From a virus, in IMG/VR virus record IMGVR_UViG_3300025286_000127, positions 1 through 25,637 of that record: DNA of 25,637 nucleotides, one strand, 5' to 3'. The translations under genes were made by a program, and so were the position numbers. The stretch's first letter is position 1. Every line of letters begins with the position of its first letter. A model generated the notes under the pieces. The model saw only the letters and a list, made by a program, of their open reading frames with translations, was not told the DNA's origin and did not search any database. Shown piece by piece: positions 1 through 6,745 of this stretch.

Positions 1-118
1 TTGTTTTTATCTTAAGCCTTTGTAAACAATTCAGAAGCCTTGTCGCCTGAGTATTACTCAGCACGGACGTATCTAAATCTTCTATTTTTATTTCGGCTGT
101 TTTATTATTTATCTGCAT
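1..118 (-). CDS. RpoA C-terminal-domain-like protein (partial)
   Basis: This is the N-terminal 39 codons of a leftward gene that runs off the window. The start ATG at 118-116 follows a GAGGAG ribosome binding site that overlaps the stop of the preceding gene. The visible protein reads IEDLDTSVLS, then six residues, then LLNCLQRLKIKT. This resembles the start of the RNA polymerase alpha C-terminal domain (pattern I-E-E-L-x-L-S-V-R-S ... N-C-L-K-R-x-x-I-x-T), a helix-hairpin-helix fold that binds DNA UP elements and activators. Family assignment is by eye on a short stretch; the six-residue insert is unusual. If right, it would be a small phage DNA-binding or transcription-modifying protein. 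The rest of the gene is needed to decide. Confidence 0.55.
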   Translation of the reverse strand, partial: MQINNKTAEIKIEDLDTSVLSNTQATRLLNCLQRLKIKT

Positions 119-121
119 AAT

Positions 122-352
122 TTACTCCTCTATGGTTACATACTCTAATGTATTTGCTTTAATCGCAGCCTCTTCTTCTAATGAAATGAGAAATTCATCA
201 ACAGCAGATTTGCGAATTAATCTACTTCCCTCCAGTTTTATTGACTTGATTGTTCCATCTGTAAGTAATTTTCTAGCTTTAGTAATTCCGCACCTTATAT
301 AGTCAGCGAATTCGGGGACTGTCATTAATTCACTATTTGTTTCCATATCCAT
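122..352 (-). CDS. Excisionase-like helix-turn-helix protein
   Basis: The product is a 76-residue protein. Residues about 10-57 have the layout of the small MerR/excisionase-type winged helix-turn-helix (HTH_17-like): LMTVPEFADYI, a recognition helix ITKARKLLTDG, a short wing IKLEGSRLIRKS and a closing helix VDEFLISLEE. The tail is acidic. Such proteins bind DNA and act as excisionases or small repressors. No integrase is visible here, so a regulatory role is as likely as excision. The ATG at 352 has GAGGAG in front of it, overlapping the stop of the nuclease gene 4 nt away. The same junction motif recurs before the next gene downstream. The fold call is fairly secure; the function is not. 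Confidence 0.7.
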   Translation of the reverse strand: MDMETNSELMTVPEFADYIRCGITKARKLLTDGTIKSIKLEGSRLIRKSAVDEFLISLEEEAAIKANTLEYVTIEE

Positions 353-355
353 AAT

Positions 356-871
356 CTACTCCTCTATCTCTACGTAGCCGTCTTGTGTCCAACGATACCA
401 TGTTCCGTTCTCTTCTTTAGTCCACGCACCAAGTTCATTTTTCGACCCACCAAAGTAAGGTCGTGCTAGGTCTGCCTCTATAAGTAGTTGGCTGATAGAT
501 GGATTGTCTGTTGATTCTATCCACAATTCACCTAGTACTCTGCCATACTTATCAAAGCCATGTGACTTGAGAATCAAAGTGCCTTTATCAATTATGTAAG
601 CAGTCCATTTATATGTTCTGCCAGACTTATACGTTTTTGATTTAGCAACAGGAGTGGATATTCCCTCGATGAGATTTATAAGGAATTGTTTTGCCTTCAG
701 ACCAAGTATCTTTTCTTTCTTGTCAGAGGTGCGAGACTCTGGAGTATCTATTCCAGTTAATCTTATTGATTTATTAGTTGCAGCTTGGTCAAACCCTAAG
801 TCAATGTACTTAGTGGAGATAGTATCGCCATCATTAATCTTTTCCACGTAGTCAATTTTATATTCATACAT
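356..871 (-). CDS. Staphylococcal nuclease-like (thermonuclease) protein
   Basis: This 171-residue protein has the SNase fold signatures in order: DGDT (residues 14-17), IRLTGIDTPES (36-46), GLKAKQFL (57-64) and DKYGRVLGELWI (107-118). The family's catalytic and Ca2+-binding residues are all visible: Asp16, Arg37, Asp42, Glu45 and Arg111. It should cleave DNA or RNA phosphodiester bonds with calcium. No signal peptide or membrane segment is present, so it acts inside the cell, plausibly in host DNA degradation or nucleotide recycling during infection. An extra tail of about 25 residues (ENGTWYRWTQDGYVEIEE) follows the core. The ATG at 871 has GAGG 9 nt upstream and overlaps the end of the ParB-like gene by 8 nt, so the two are probably translationally coupled. 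Confidence 0.88.
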   Translation of the reverse strand: MYEYKIDYVEKINDGDTISTKYIDLGFDQAATNKSIRLTGIDTPESRTSDKKEKILGLKAKQFLINLIEGISTPVAKSKTYKSGRTYKWTAYIIDKGTLILKSHGFDKYGRVLGELWIESTDNPSISQLLIEADLARPYFGGSKNELGAWTKEENGTWYRWTQDGYVEIEE

Positions 872-1838
872 ATCGGTTCACCTCTGCATTAATTTTAGGG
901 AAATTTCGTCTTGCCAGTTGGTTTAGTTCGCTCCAAATGATGGCATGGGATTTCTTCCGTAGTGTTATTGAGTGAAGGTCCTCTTTGTTCGTGAATTTTT
1001 TAAAAGCATAATGGATTGATGTAAGCATTATGTCTTCAGTCCACATCTTAGATGGAGCTATCGCTCCCGGTTTTGAAGTAGTACCCCTTTTAGATAGTTC
1101 AATTTCTATTTTGTGACGTATCGTTTTTCGTGGATCGCCATCGTTTATAAGGGCATTGTCTTTACCTAACGCCAGACCTTCCCAAAAATCTACACATGCT
1201 TTCGTGTCAATACTTCTATGCAGCAGTATTAAAGCTACAGAAGGTGCTATTGGTAATTTCAACATCTTTGACACAGTTTCTTGGAAGTATTTAATTGCAT
1301 CTAAGCCTTCGTCACTCTCGTTAAGGTGGCTGTCTATAGCTACTGAAAGAGGATTGCTAATTGAATAGCGGTGATTCCCCTGAGATGTCTCATATCGCAG
1401 GAATCTATACATCCACCTAGCTACTCCCGCTCGATAGTTATGATGCTCCTTCCCTAGCAAATAGAGGGTGTCTGCATTTGTCCTTGCCTTGTTTTGATCC
1501 ATTGCAATAAAATCTTCAAAATCATATCCTGATAAAATAAGACTTTCATGTGATGTTCCTGTGTTTACCATCGCAGTCAACCGGTGGTGTCCATCTGCCA
1601 ACTTGTGGTCAGGACTTATCCTAATGGGGTCAAACAAACGATCATTATATTCACCACTTAGCATCGCTCTTTCGAGAGATTCTAGTAAGGGCTTGCTTAG
1701 TCTTCTGTTCCCTATAGAATTTCCCAAAAGGATTTTCGCCTCGTTGGGTGTAATTAGGATTTTGTCTAAGAATATTCCGTTCCCTAAATCAATTGGGAAA
1801 GTTACTGCCTTTGCCTTTTTACTCAATAGTGTAGTCAT
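864..1838 (-). CDS. ParB-like (ParB/sulfiredoxin-fold) phage protein
   Basis: This 324-residue protein has a ParB-type N domain. The sequence ITPNEAKILL...NSIGNRRLSK is followed by DPIRISPDHKL, then ADGHHRLTAMVNTG with DGHHR at about 82-86, then the MDQNKARTNADTL box at about 113-125. I know this arrangement from ParB-like proteins in many phages and plasmids, where it is not linked to true partitioning. Members of the wider fold bind DNA or nucleotides and some are nucleases. The C-terminal half is helical and unassigned. I place the start at the ATG at 1838, because AAGGAGA lies 6 nt upstream. A longer reading from 1877 has no such site and would overlap the ATPase gene by 59 nt instead of 20. 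Biological role unknown. Confidence 0.72.
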   Translation of the reverse strand: MTTLLSKKAKAVTFPIDLGNGIFLDKILITPNEAKILLGNSIGNRRLSKPLLESLERAMLSGEYNDRLFDPIRISPDHKLADGHHRLTAMVNTGTSHESLILSGYDFEDFIAMDQNKARTNADTLYLLGKEHHNYRAGVARWMYRFLRYETSQGNHRYSISNPLSVAIDSHLNESDEGLDAIKYFQETVSKMLKLPIAPSVALILLHRSIDTKACVDFWEGLALGKDNALINDGDPRKTIRHKIEIELSKRGTTSKPGAIAPSKMWTEDIMLTSIHYAFKKFTNKEDLHSITLRKKSHAIIWSELNQLARRNFPKINAEVNRYV

Positions 1839-3171
1839 TCCTGTCTCCTTCATTGTATAATAGCCCGACCGTTCCATTATCGTTAACTTGTAAAGATTTA
1901 GTTGATCTTACAAAATTTGCGATTGCATCACTTGTGATCGTTTCATCTTTTACGATACTTACTCGTTGTGCTAACTTGTCTAAATCTTGTGATCCACTAG
2001 ATTTAATTATCTCTTCACATACTTTAGCTACTGTTAGTTCTCCTAGAACTTGATCGCTCTCGCCTAAGTTCATAGACCTGAATATTACCTTATCTGTATA
2101 AGAGTTTCCATACTCCGATTCTATGACCTTATCAAGGTAGGTTACTTCAAAGCCTCTTGCGGTTGAAGGGGCGGCATCATTTCCTTTACGCCAATACATA
2201 GCAACGTCAGCTACGTTATTACCCTGTGCATTTTTGTAAGTGTCGATCTTTTTTAACTCGTGCATCATTCTTGTGCGGTTATGTTTCATACTGGAACCAT
2301 ACAACTCACCTGCTTTATTGGTATGATCTATTGTGACTGAGGTAGTTCCCTCACCTAGTGTTCGTAAGGCATTGAAGTAGCGTTTTATACTCTCATCGTC
2401 ATTTGCACTACCATCAATGGCGGCAGATAAACTGTCAATCACGAGGTAAGTTGGTGATCCAATATCAGCTACAATAGTTGCAACCTCATCAATCTCATCT
2501 GGTAGACTTCTATCCATTCTCTTCCACAAGATACCTGATTTCTCTGGATCAGTTAAACCAAGTCCTTTTTGAATTGCATACAATCTGTTTTTAAAAACTG
2601 AAGATTCCTCTTCCCAATCTAGCCAGATTACATTCCCTTTAACGGCACTTATACCTGCCGTAGAGATGCCTCTATCTACTAAAACGCATGTGAGTAGGCT
2701 AAACATACTTTTACCCGACCCACCTTTAGCATATACCATATTGCTTGCACCCTTAACAAAGAACGGATTTACAAAAAAACTTCTAGGTGATTCATTAATA
2801 TGCAGATCGGTCATTTCTATTGCAGGAGTACCTTCACGATGCAGGTCAATGATAGCATCGAAAGCCTGATTGATTATGGTACCCCATGATATTTGTGCAA
2901 AGTCATCAGTTTTTTCTGAGAGAACTTCTATCAACCTACGTTTGGTAGAGTAATCTAATAAGCTAACATTAGTTCTTTCGATACGTTCTTGTTGTTTTCC
3001 GATAGTAGGTAAGTCAGCGTATATTGTAATCTCTGCTTCTGTTACTCGTTTCCTAACTTCCCATACTCTGGTAGCACGTATCTTTACTCCATACTGATTG
3101 AAGATAACATCAATAACTGTACCTTCTTTTCTCACTTCCATATTTGATTTCAACTGTTCACTACTAACCAT
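1819..3171 (-). CDS. RecA-like P-loop ATPase (AAA_25/RepA-type helicase-like)
   Basis: The protein has 450 residues. Residues 1-130 are a basic and helical N domain. An ATPase core follows with Walker A AKGGSGKS (148-155), an acidic box WLDWEEES (183-190) that should supply the catalytic glutamate, Walker B YLVIDSLSAA (242-251) and a VTIDHTNK strand with His283. This order is that of hexameric RecA/DnaB-fold proteins of the RepA/AAA_25 group used by plasmids and phages for replication initiation or DNA unwinding. The C-terminal 90 residues could form a winged helix. It sits in the same operon as two nucleases, which suggests phage replication or recombination. The start at 3171 has AGAGG 10 nt upstream and overlaps the previous gene by 8 nt; the alternative ATG at 3141 has no ribosome binding site. 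Confidence 0.8.
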   Translation of the reverse strand: MVSSEQLKSNMEVRKEGTVIDVIFNQYGVKIRATRVWEVRKRVTEAEITIYADLPTIGKQQERIERTNVSLLDYSTKRRLIEVLSEKTDDFAQISWGTIINQAFDAIIDLHREGTPAIEMTDLHINESPRSFFVNPFFVKGASNMVYAKGGSGKSMFSLLTCVLVDRGISTAGISAVKGNVIWLDWEEESSVFKNRLYAIQKGLGLTDPEKSGILWKRMDRSLPDEIDEVATIVADIGSPTYLVIDSLSAAIDGSANDDESIKRYFNALRTLGEGTTSVTIDHTNKAGELYGSSMKHNRTRMMHELKKIDTYKNAQGNNVADVAMYWRKGNDAAPSTARGFEVTYLDKVIESEYGNSYTDKVIFRSMNLGESDQVLGELTVAKVCEEIIKSSGSQDLDKLAQRVSIVKDETITSDAIANFVRSTKSLQVNDNGTVGLLYNEGDRNDYTIE

Positions 3172-3463
3172 AGTTATATAACCTCTTCTTAGTTTTTTGC
3201 TTTACTACATTCTCTTCATTTGCAGGTTCCTTTTTCTTTGGATTATTCAGTTTCATCTTGTTATATATTTGAGTAAGTTTACGGTCTATATCATCAAGTT
3301 TATTTACATGTTCCTTAAAATATTCTGGATGAGAGGATTCAACATTACGGGGAATATTAGTTCTTCTTCGGTTAACCCATAGCTTGCAACAATATGTATC
3401 AGAGGCAGGGTAATCTACCTGACAATTATATTCTCCATTTGGGTATCTTGGGCATTCATCCAT
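3164..3463 (-). CDS. Small cysteine-containing basic protein, unknown
   Basis: This is a 99-residue protein with an N-terminal MDECPRYPNGEYNC segment, further cysteines at about 25 and 26, and a lysine-rich C-terminus (NNPKKKEP, KQKTKKRL). Four cysteines in the first 26 residues suggest metal binding, but I recognise no family. I choose the ATG at 3463 because it shares a base with the preceding stop (TAATG), the usual coupled arrangement in this operon. A start at 3475 is possible. A diverged copy of its first codons exists upstream at 3791-3826, so this gene is the surviving second member of a duplicated two-gene module. Confidence 0.6.
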   Translation of the reverse strand: MDECPRYPNGEYNCQVDYPASDTYCCKLWVNRRRTNIPRNVESSHPEYFKEHVNKLDDIDRKLTQIYNKMKLNNPKKKEPANEENVVKQKTKKRLYNYG

Positions 3464-3756
3464 TAGTCGTACCATCCTTCCTTTAGAAAGAAGTGAGTTC
3501 TTAGCTCTCTTGTTTCTGCTAAACAATCCGCCTCAGATATCAAATCACAAATACATTCACGATTGAATCCACGCATCATCCAACATTCGGAACAACGGTT
3601 ATTGCCTCTCTGCTTGGGAAAGGCATACCATATTTTTTTATCCTCTGGACAATGGTACCAATACTTTCCTGACTCGCATTCAAGTGAAGAGCAGTCCGTG
3701 TTCTCATAAAAACTAGGTGGGTCAACTGGTGGCTCGTAGCTAATTGTCCATATCAT
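3463..3756 (-). CDS. Zinc-ribbon-like cysteine-rich protein (paralogue of 3823-4035)
   Basis: This 97-residue protein begins MIWTISYEPPVDPPSFYEN. Its later pattern is YWYHCPEDKK, then NNRCSECW, then RECICDLI. The same order (YEPP, YYYC, NRCDSCK, GDCICSYI) occurs in the gene immediately upstream, so the two are tandem paralogues. Here the first CxxC pair has only one Cys, so zinc binding may be partly lost. I place the start at the ATG at 3756, preceded by GAGG at 7 nt. Reading further upstream to 3822 would enter a duplicated remnant of another gene in the wrong frame. It may act as a small nucleic-acid or protein adaptor, but the function is unknown. Confidence 0.6.
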   Translation of the reverse strand: MIWTISYEPPVDPPSFYENTDCSSLECESGKYWYHCPEDKKIWYAFPKQRGNNRCSECWMMRGFNRECICDLISEADCLAETRELRTHFFLKEGWYD

Positions 3757-3790
3757 CTCTTTACCTCGCTTTCTATGCTTTCTGTTACAA

Positions 3791-3826
3791 TCATTCTCCA
3801 TTCGGATATCTTGGACATTCATTCAT
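3791..3826 (-). pseudogene. 11-codon remnant of a duplicated gene start (MNECPRYPNGE, stop)
   Basis: An ATG at 3826-3824 overlaps the upstream stop (ATGA) and has GAGGAGA 5 nt before it. It opens a frame reading MNECPRYPNGE and then TGA at 3793-3791. The first codons match the start of the 3164-3463 gene (MDECPRYPNGEYNC) at DNA level for roughly 45 nt, after which similarity is lost and several stops follow. I read it as the dead end of a duplicated gene. It could still be translated as a short peptide that couples the two zinc-ribbon genes. Confidence 0.6.
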
Positions 3827-4035
3827 AATCTCTCCTCAATGTAACTGCAAATGCAATCACCCGACTTAACCTTTGGGATGAACAATTTACAAGAGTCGCA
3901 CCGGTTTATGCCCTCATCTTGCCGAAACAATTCTGAACAGGACTCACAATAATAATAGAGAGAGTCTGCATCCTCACACGCTTCAAAATGATTCTGTGCT
4001 GGCGGCTCGTAATAACTAGCATCAGGTATATTCAT
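3823..4035 (-). CDS. Small zinc-ribbon-like protein
   Basis: This 70-residue acidic protein has two CxxC knuckles, CESC at about 30-33 and CDSC at about 46-49, and a further CIC near the end. The spacing fits a rubredoxin/zinc-ribbon type metal site. The N-terminus carries YEPP, shared with the next gene downstream, its diverged tandem copy. The start at 4035 overlaps the previous stop (TAATG) and has GAGG 7 nt upstream. No family is recognised; such small ribbons in phages are usually DNA-, RNA- or protein-binding. Confidence 0.65.
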   Translation of the reverse strand: MNIPDASYYEPPAQNHFEACEDADSLYYYCESCSELFRQDEGINRCDSCKLFIPKVKSGDCICSYIEERL

Positions 4036-4232
4036 TACTTCACCTCGTTTTCATCAAATATCATGTCATCTAAAATTTCCCAACCTCGTTCTATCATGCT
4101 GTTTGTCATCCATTTCTCGTTGCTACTTAACCATGCCTCAGCTTGGTCGTCAGTCCATTGTGAGTATTCACGACTAGTCCTTATGTGGTGAACATCATCT
4201 GTAGTCCATGCAACTTCTGCATATCTTTTCAT
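4035..4232 (-). CDS. Conserved small acidic protein (paralogue of 8360-8611), unknown
   Basis: The product is a 65-residue protein rich in Trp and acidic residues, with the pattern T-x-D-D-V-x-x-I-R ... Y-x-x-W-T-D-D-Q-A-x-x-W-L ... M-x-x-x-G-W-E-I-L-D-D. The same layout (E-E-I-x-x-I-R ... Y-P-E-W-T-N-E-Q-V-x-x-W-V ... M-N-D-A-G-I-E-W-I-H-D) is found in the cassette gene at 8360-8611, so the two are paralogues. I cannot assign a function. It is the first gene after a 189-nt gap and has a strong AAGGAG site 7 nt before the ATG at 4232. Confidence 0.62.
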   Translation of the reverse strand: MKRYAEVAWTTDDVHHIRTSREYSQWTDDQAEAWLSSNEKWMTNSMIERGWEILDDMIFDENEVK

Positions 4233-4421
4233 TCTTTAACTCCTTATGATTTTGTTGTGAGCAGTTTAAAATCTCATACTCAGGAGAAGAGATGCACTTC
4301 CTGTAACTTCACCACCAAGTTCAGAAGAGTTGGGATTATTTGAAAGTCCTCGCAATGAGGTAATTTACGTCAGGAAACCAAATGAATGAAAAAAACTGAC
4401 GGGTGGTTAAATCCCTAGCGT
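4233..4421. other. Intergenic gap inside the leftward operon
   Basis: This is the longest gap in the operon. CGTCAG at 4368-4373 and CTGACG at 4396-4401 form a 6-bp inverted repeat around a 22-nt loop containing a run of seven A on the + strand. On each strand one frame stays open for about 33-40 codons with protein-like composition but has no ATG and no ribosome binding site, so these could be remnants of a lost gene. I see no convincing promoter or terminator. Confidence 0.4.
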
Positions 4422-4637
4422 TTATTCATTATTTTCTTTTAGCCATTCAGCTACTTCCGACTTACGGAACTTATATATAGTGTTGTAACGATATCTAGGC
4501 ATACCTGCTTTAAGGTAAGTATTCCTGATAGTCCAAACACTAACGTCAAGCCACTCGCTAAGTTTTCTAATACCTATAAAAGGTTCTTCGTTCTCAACAT
4601 ATTGGCGTTCCACTTGTTCTTCCGATTTGACTTCCAT
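4422..4637 (-). CDS. Helix-turn-helix DNA-binding protein (excisionase/MerR-like)
   Basis: This 71-residue protein has a central HTH_17-type domain: IGIRKLSEWLDVS, a turn, WTIRNTYLKAGMPRYR, then a wing YNTIYKFRKSEVAEWLKE. The order of first helix, recognition helix, wing and closing EVAEWL helix matches small excisionases and phage repressor-like proteins. It shares the fold type, though little sequence, with the protein at 122-352. The start is taken at the ATG at 4637, which has GAGG 7 nt upstream; a TTG at 4652 in the same frame lies before that site and is unlikely. The first 64 nt overlap the tail of the nuclease gene in another frame, an unusually long overlap. Confidence 0.7.
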   Translation of the reverse strand: MEVKSEEQVERQYVENEEPFIGIRKLSEWLDVSVWTIRNTYLKAGMPRYRYNTIYKFRKSEVAEWLKENNE

Positions 4638-5416
4638 AATCTCACCTCGCAAATATTTTTAAATGTGTTTTGATGTTCGGGTATATTTCTTATTTCTTTT
4701 ATTTGTATTTGTTTATCCTCAGTCTTTGGCAATTTAACTATGATCGCTCTCATTGGCTGAGTTAAATCTTCATTAGTAAGAAATGTTTCATTACCACTGT
4801 AGGCTAGGGCTAACGTATATGCGCCACCTACCTGTAGTACCATCTCTGCATGAAAATCTTTAGATGTTTTATAGTCTATAACTACTAGTCGGTTATCAGT
4901 ATCTCTAACTATTAGGTCAGCCGTACCTGCAAATCGTATACCATCTTTGTAGTAGTAGAGACTTTGTTCTGTTGCAACTATTCTAGAATCAAATCCAGAA
5001 TCCCTGAGCCATCCATACCAAGCTGAGACTACGGGTTTAAACTTATCTTCATATGGTATGTTTGGGTTATAGGTTAATTCTTCCAGTAAGTAATGTGCCT
5101 GAGAACCAAAGTCACTTGATTCTTTTCTTACTTCTTCAGCCGCATCCTTAGACTTCTCAACCATCTTTAGGATCGCATTGTATTGTAAGTCAGGAGCAAA
5201 GGTTAGAAGGTAGGGTAGGGTATTCTTTATATACTCATACCCTAAGTTCCATCTCCAAATCTCTAAGCCTTTACCCTTGTCCAGTACATCAATGATTGAG
5301 GTAACTCTAGGGAACACTGTTCCTTCAGGGATACGGCTATCTCCCTGTACGAGATAGCCTTTCGCATCGTTAGCTAATCTGACTTCTACTTTCTTATGTT
5401 CTATAGGTGCAACCAT
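4574..5416 (-). CDS. PD-(D/E)XK nuclease of RecB/Cas4 type
   Basis: This 280-residue protein carries the motifs of the RecB-type nuclease superfamily: RVTSIID near the start (37-43), G104-x-x-x-H108 in the helix before the core, Glu150 (VATEQSLY), the metal-binding Asp167 in GTADLI, the D181-Y-K183 dyad in VVIDYKTSK and Gln195 in LQVGGAY. All catalytic positions are present, so it should be an active Mg2+-dependent DNA exonuclease or endonuclease. In phages such proteins resect DNA ends for recombination or replication. The neighbouring RecA-like ATPase and proline-rich protein fit a DNA-processing module. The ATG at 5416 shares a base with the preceding stop (TAATG) and has only a weak AAGTGA upstream, so it probably depends on coupling. 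Confidence 0.85.
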   Translation of the reverse strand: MVAPIEHKKVEVRLANDAKGYLVQGDSRIPEGTVFPRVTSIIDVLDKGKGLEIWRWNLGYEYIKNTLPYLLTFAPDLQYNAILKMVEKSKDAAEEVRKESSDFGSQAHYLLEELTYNPNIPYEDKFKPVVSAWYGWLRDSGFDSRIVATEQSLYYYKDGIRFAGTADLIVRDTDNRLVVIDYKTSKDFHAEMVLQVGGAYTLALAYSGNETFLTNEDLTQPMRAIIVKLPKTEDKQIQIKEIRNIPEHQNTFKNICEVRLWKSNRKNKWNANMLRTKNLL

Positions 5417-6432
5417 TATTCACTTATAAAATATTTCTCTGGATTAGTTATGAAATCAAAGTTCTGAGCAATAACATCTAGCATGGTATCTGCCATAATG
5501 CCTCTTAGAATTGGTCGGGCATCGTTAGCCCACATACTGCCGACTCTCAACATAATTTCTTCAGGACTTTGAGGTTGACCTGATTGTATACCTGCCTCTT
5601 TAACAGACTCATACATAGTGCTATACATTGACTCTACTAACGGTGCCAACATAGTGCTTACACCATTGAAGGCATTACCGATAGACATACCAAGTTGGTT
5701 TTGATCAGCAAATATATTAGCGAGTTTTTGTTTTTGCCAGTCAGGTATATCTACAATAGTGTTATCTACTGGTGGTTGTGGTGGTATATATGGTGGTGCA
5801 GGTGGAGCATATGGTGGTGCAGGTGGAGTATATGGTTGTTGTGCATTTACATTAGGTAAGTTTGGTACCTGATGTAATCCTTGCGAATTATCAACATTAG
5901 GATACTGAGGGAATGGGTCTTGGACTGCATATTGTGGATTAGGTTCTACACTAGTAATTACTGCACCTGCTGTTTGTAAAATGCCTACGGTAGGTGGAAC
6001 ATTCATATCTATATATGGAATACTTCTATCCCACTGAGATATTTTCCAATAGTAATCATCGGGTAAGGCAGTAGCAGGGTTACCAGAGCCGTTACCATTA
6101 GGCTTGGTCTGTTCTAGTACAACATTAAAGGACTGAATACTTTTAAGTAATGTAAACAATTCTTGTCCTTTAGGTATATCTTTAAATTCTGCATTTGGGA
6201 ACAGGAAACTGTTTGGATTCACGTAATCAGGACACACACTTTTATCCACAAAGATTCTTTGAACACTGGTTAAATGATCTCTCCCTGCCAGAGTTGATAA
6301 CTCTTCAGCCCACTCAAACACTCCCTGCAATGTCCATTGGTTTTGATTTTGGGGATTCTGTTCACACTTGAGTACGTGTATTGTTCCGTTTATCCTTGTG
6401 GGTACTGGTTGCCATCTATTATTCATCGTCAT
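5416..6432 (-). CDS. Proline-rich modular protein, unknown
   Basis: This 338-residue protein has three parts. Residues about 1-150 form an ordered-looking domain (WQPVPTRINGTIHVLKC ... WTLQGVFEW). Residues about 165-230 are a Pro/Gln/Asn/Tyr-rich linker with repeated PPYAPPAP units. The C-terminal 110 residues are helical (LANIFADQNQLGMSIGNAF ... RPILRGIMADTMLDVI). I recognise no family. Its place between the nuclease and a coiled-coil protein suggests a DNA-metabolism partner such as a DNA-binding or scaffold protein, but that is inference. The ATG at 6432 is chosen because GGAG lies 6 nt upstream; an ATG at 6459 lies in front of that site and has none. Confidence 0.6.
   Translation of the reverse strand: MTMNNRWQPVPTRINGTIHVLKCEQNPQNQNQWTLQGVFEWAEELSTLAGRDHLTSVQRIFVDKSVCPDYVNPNSFLFPNAEFKDIPKGQELFTLLKSIQSFNVVLEQTKPNGNGSGNPATALPDDYYWKISQWDRSIPYIDMNVPPTVGILQTAGAVITSVEPNPQYAVQDPFPQYPNVDNSQGLHQVPNLPNVNAQQPYTPPAPPYAPPAPPYIPPQPPVDNTIVDIPDWQKQKLANIFADQNQLGMSIGNAFNGVSTMLAPLVESMYSTMYESVKEAGIQSGQPQSPEEIMLRVGSMWANDARPILRGIMADTMLDVIAQNFDFITNPEKYFISE
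5788..5828. repeat. 21-nt-period tandem repeat encoding the proline linker
   Basis: Two identical 20-nt copies (5788-5807 and 5809-5828) repeat with a 21-nt period, and a partial third copy follows. The unit encodes APPAPPY on the - strand. The in-frame period lets the linker change length by slippage without breaking the gene. Confidence 0.85.
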
Positions 6433-6745
6433 TTTCTTCTCCTCTATTTTTAAATTCATTATAAACGATATAGTTTTCTGCTTGAATTAAGACAGGTTTA
6501 AAAGTATTTGATATATCATTAGTAGCTACCACTAATCCATCTATTTCTTCTAATAAATCCTGTAATTTATCTAGTTCTTTTTGTTTGTCCTCAATGAAAT
6601 TGTTATTCAGATATCTTTGTGACTCTATAGTCGTAACATATTGTTCGAGATTATCTTTTCGATTGGTTAGAGTTGTGAAGTATGAATCAATGCGTTCCTT
6701 AAAACTTGAGAACGTTTGATCAATCTGATCTATCTTTTTATTCAT
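6419..6745 (-). CDS. Coiled-coil protein, unknown
   Basis: This 108-residue protein is almost wholly helical, with heptad-like spacing over residues 1-80 (IDQIDQTFSSFKERI, then NLEQYVTTIE, then QKELDKLQDLLEEI). It has an acidic tail (EENDDE), no cysteines, no signal peptide and no catalytic motif. It probably oligomerises or bridges partners. The start at 6745 overlaps the preceding stop region by 8 nt and lacks a clear ribosome binding site, so it likely depends on translation of the gene before it. Its own 3' end overlaps the start of the proline-rich gene by 14 nt. Confidence 0.6.
   Translation of the reverse strand: MNKKIDQIDQTFSSFKERIDSYFTTLTNRKDNLEQYVTTIESQRYLNNNFIEDKQKELDKLQDLLEEIDGLVVATNDISNTFKPVLIQAENYIVYNEFKNRGEENDDE

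Noticed and set aside
1839-1877. 13-residue longer start for the ParB-like gene
   Set aside because: The good AAGGAGA site lies inside the extension, ahead of the ATG at 1838, and the longer form would overlap the ATPase gene much more.
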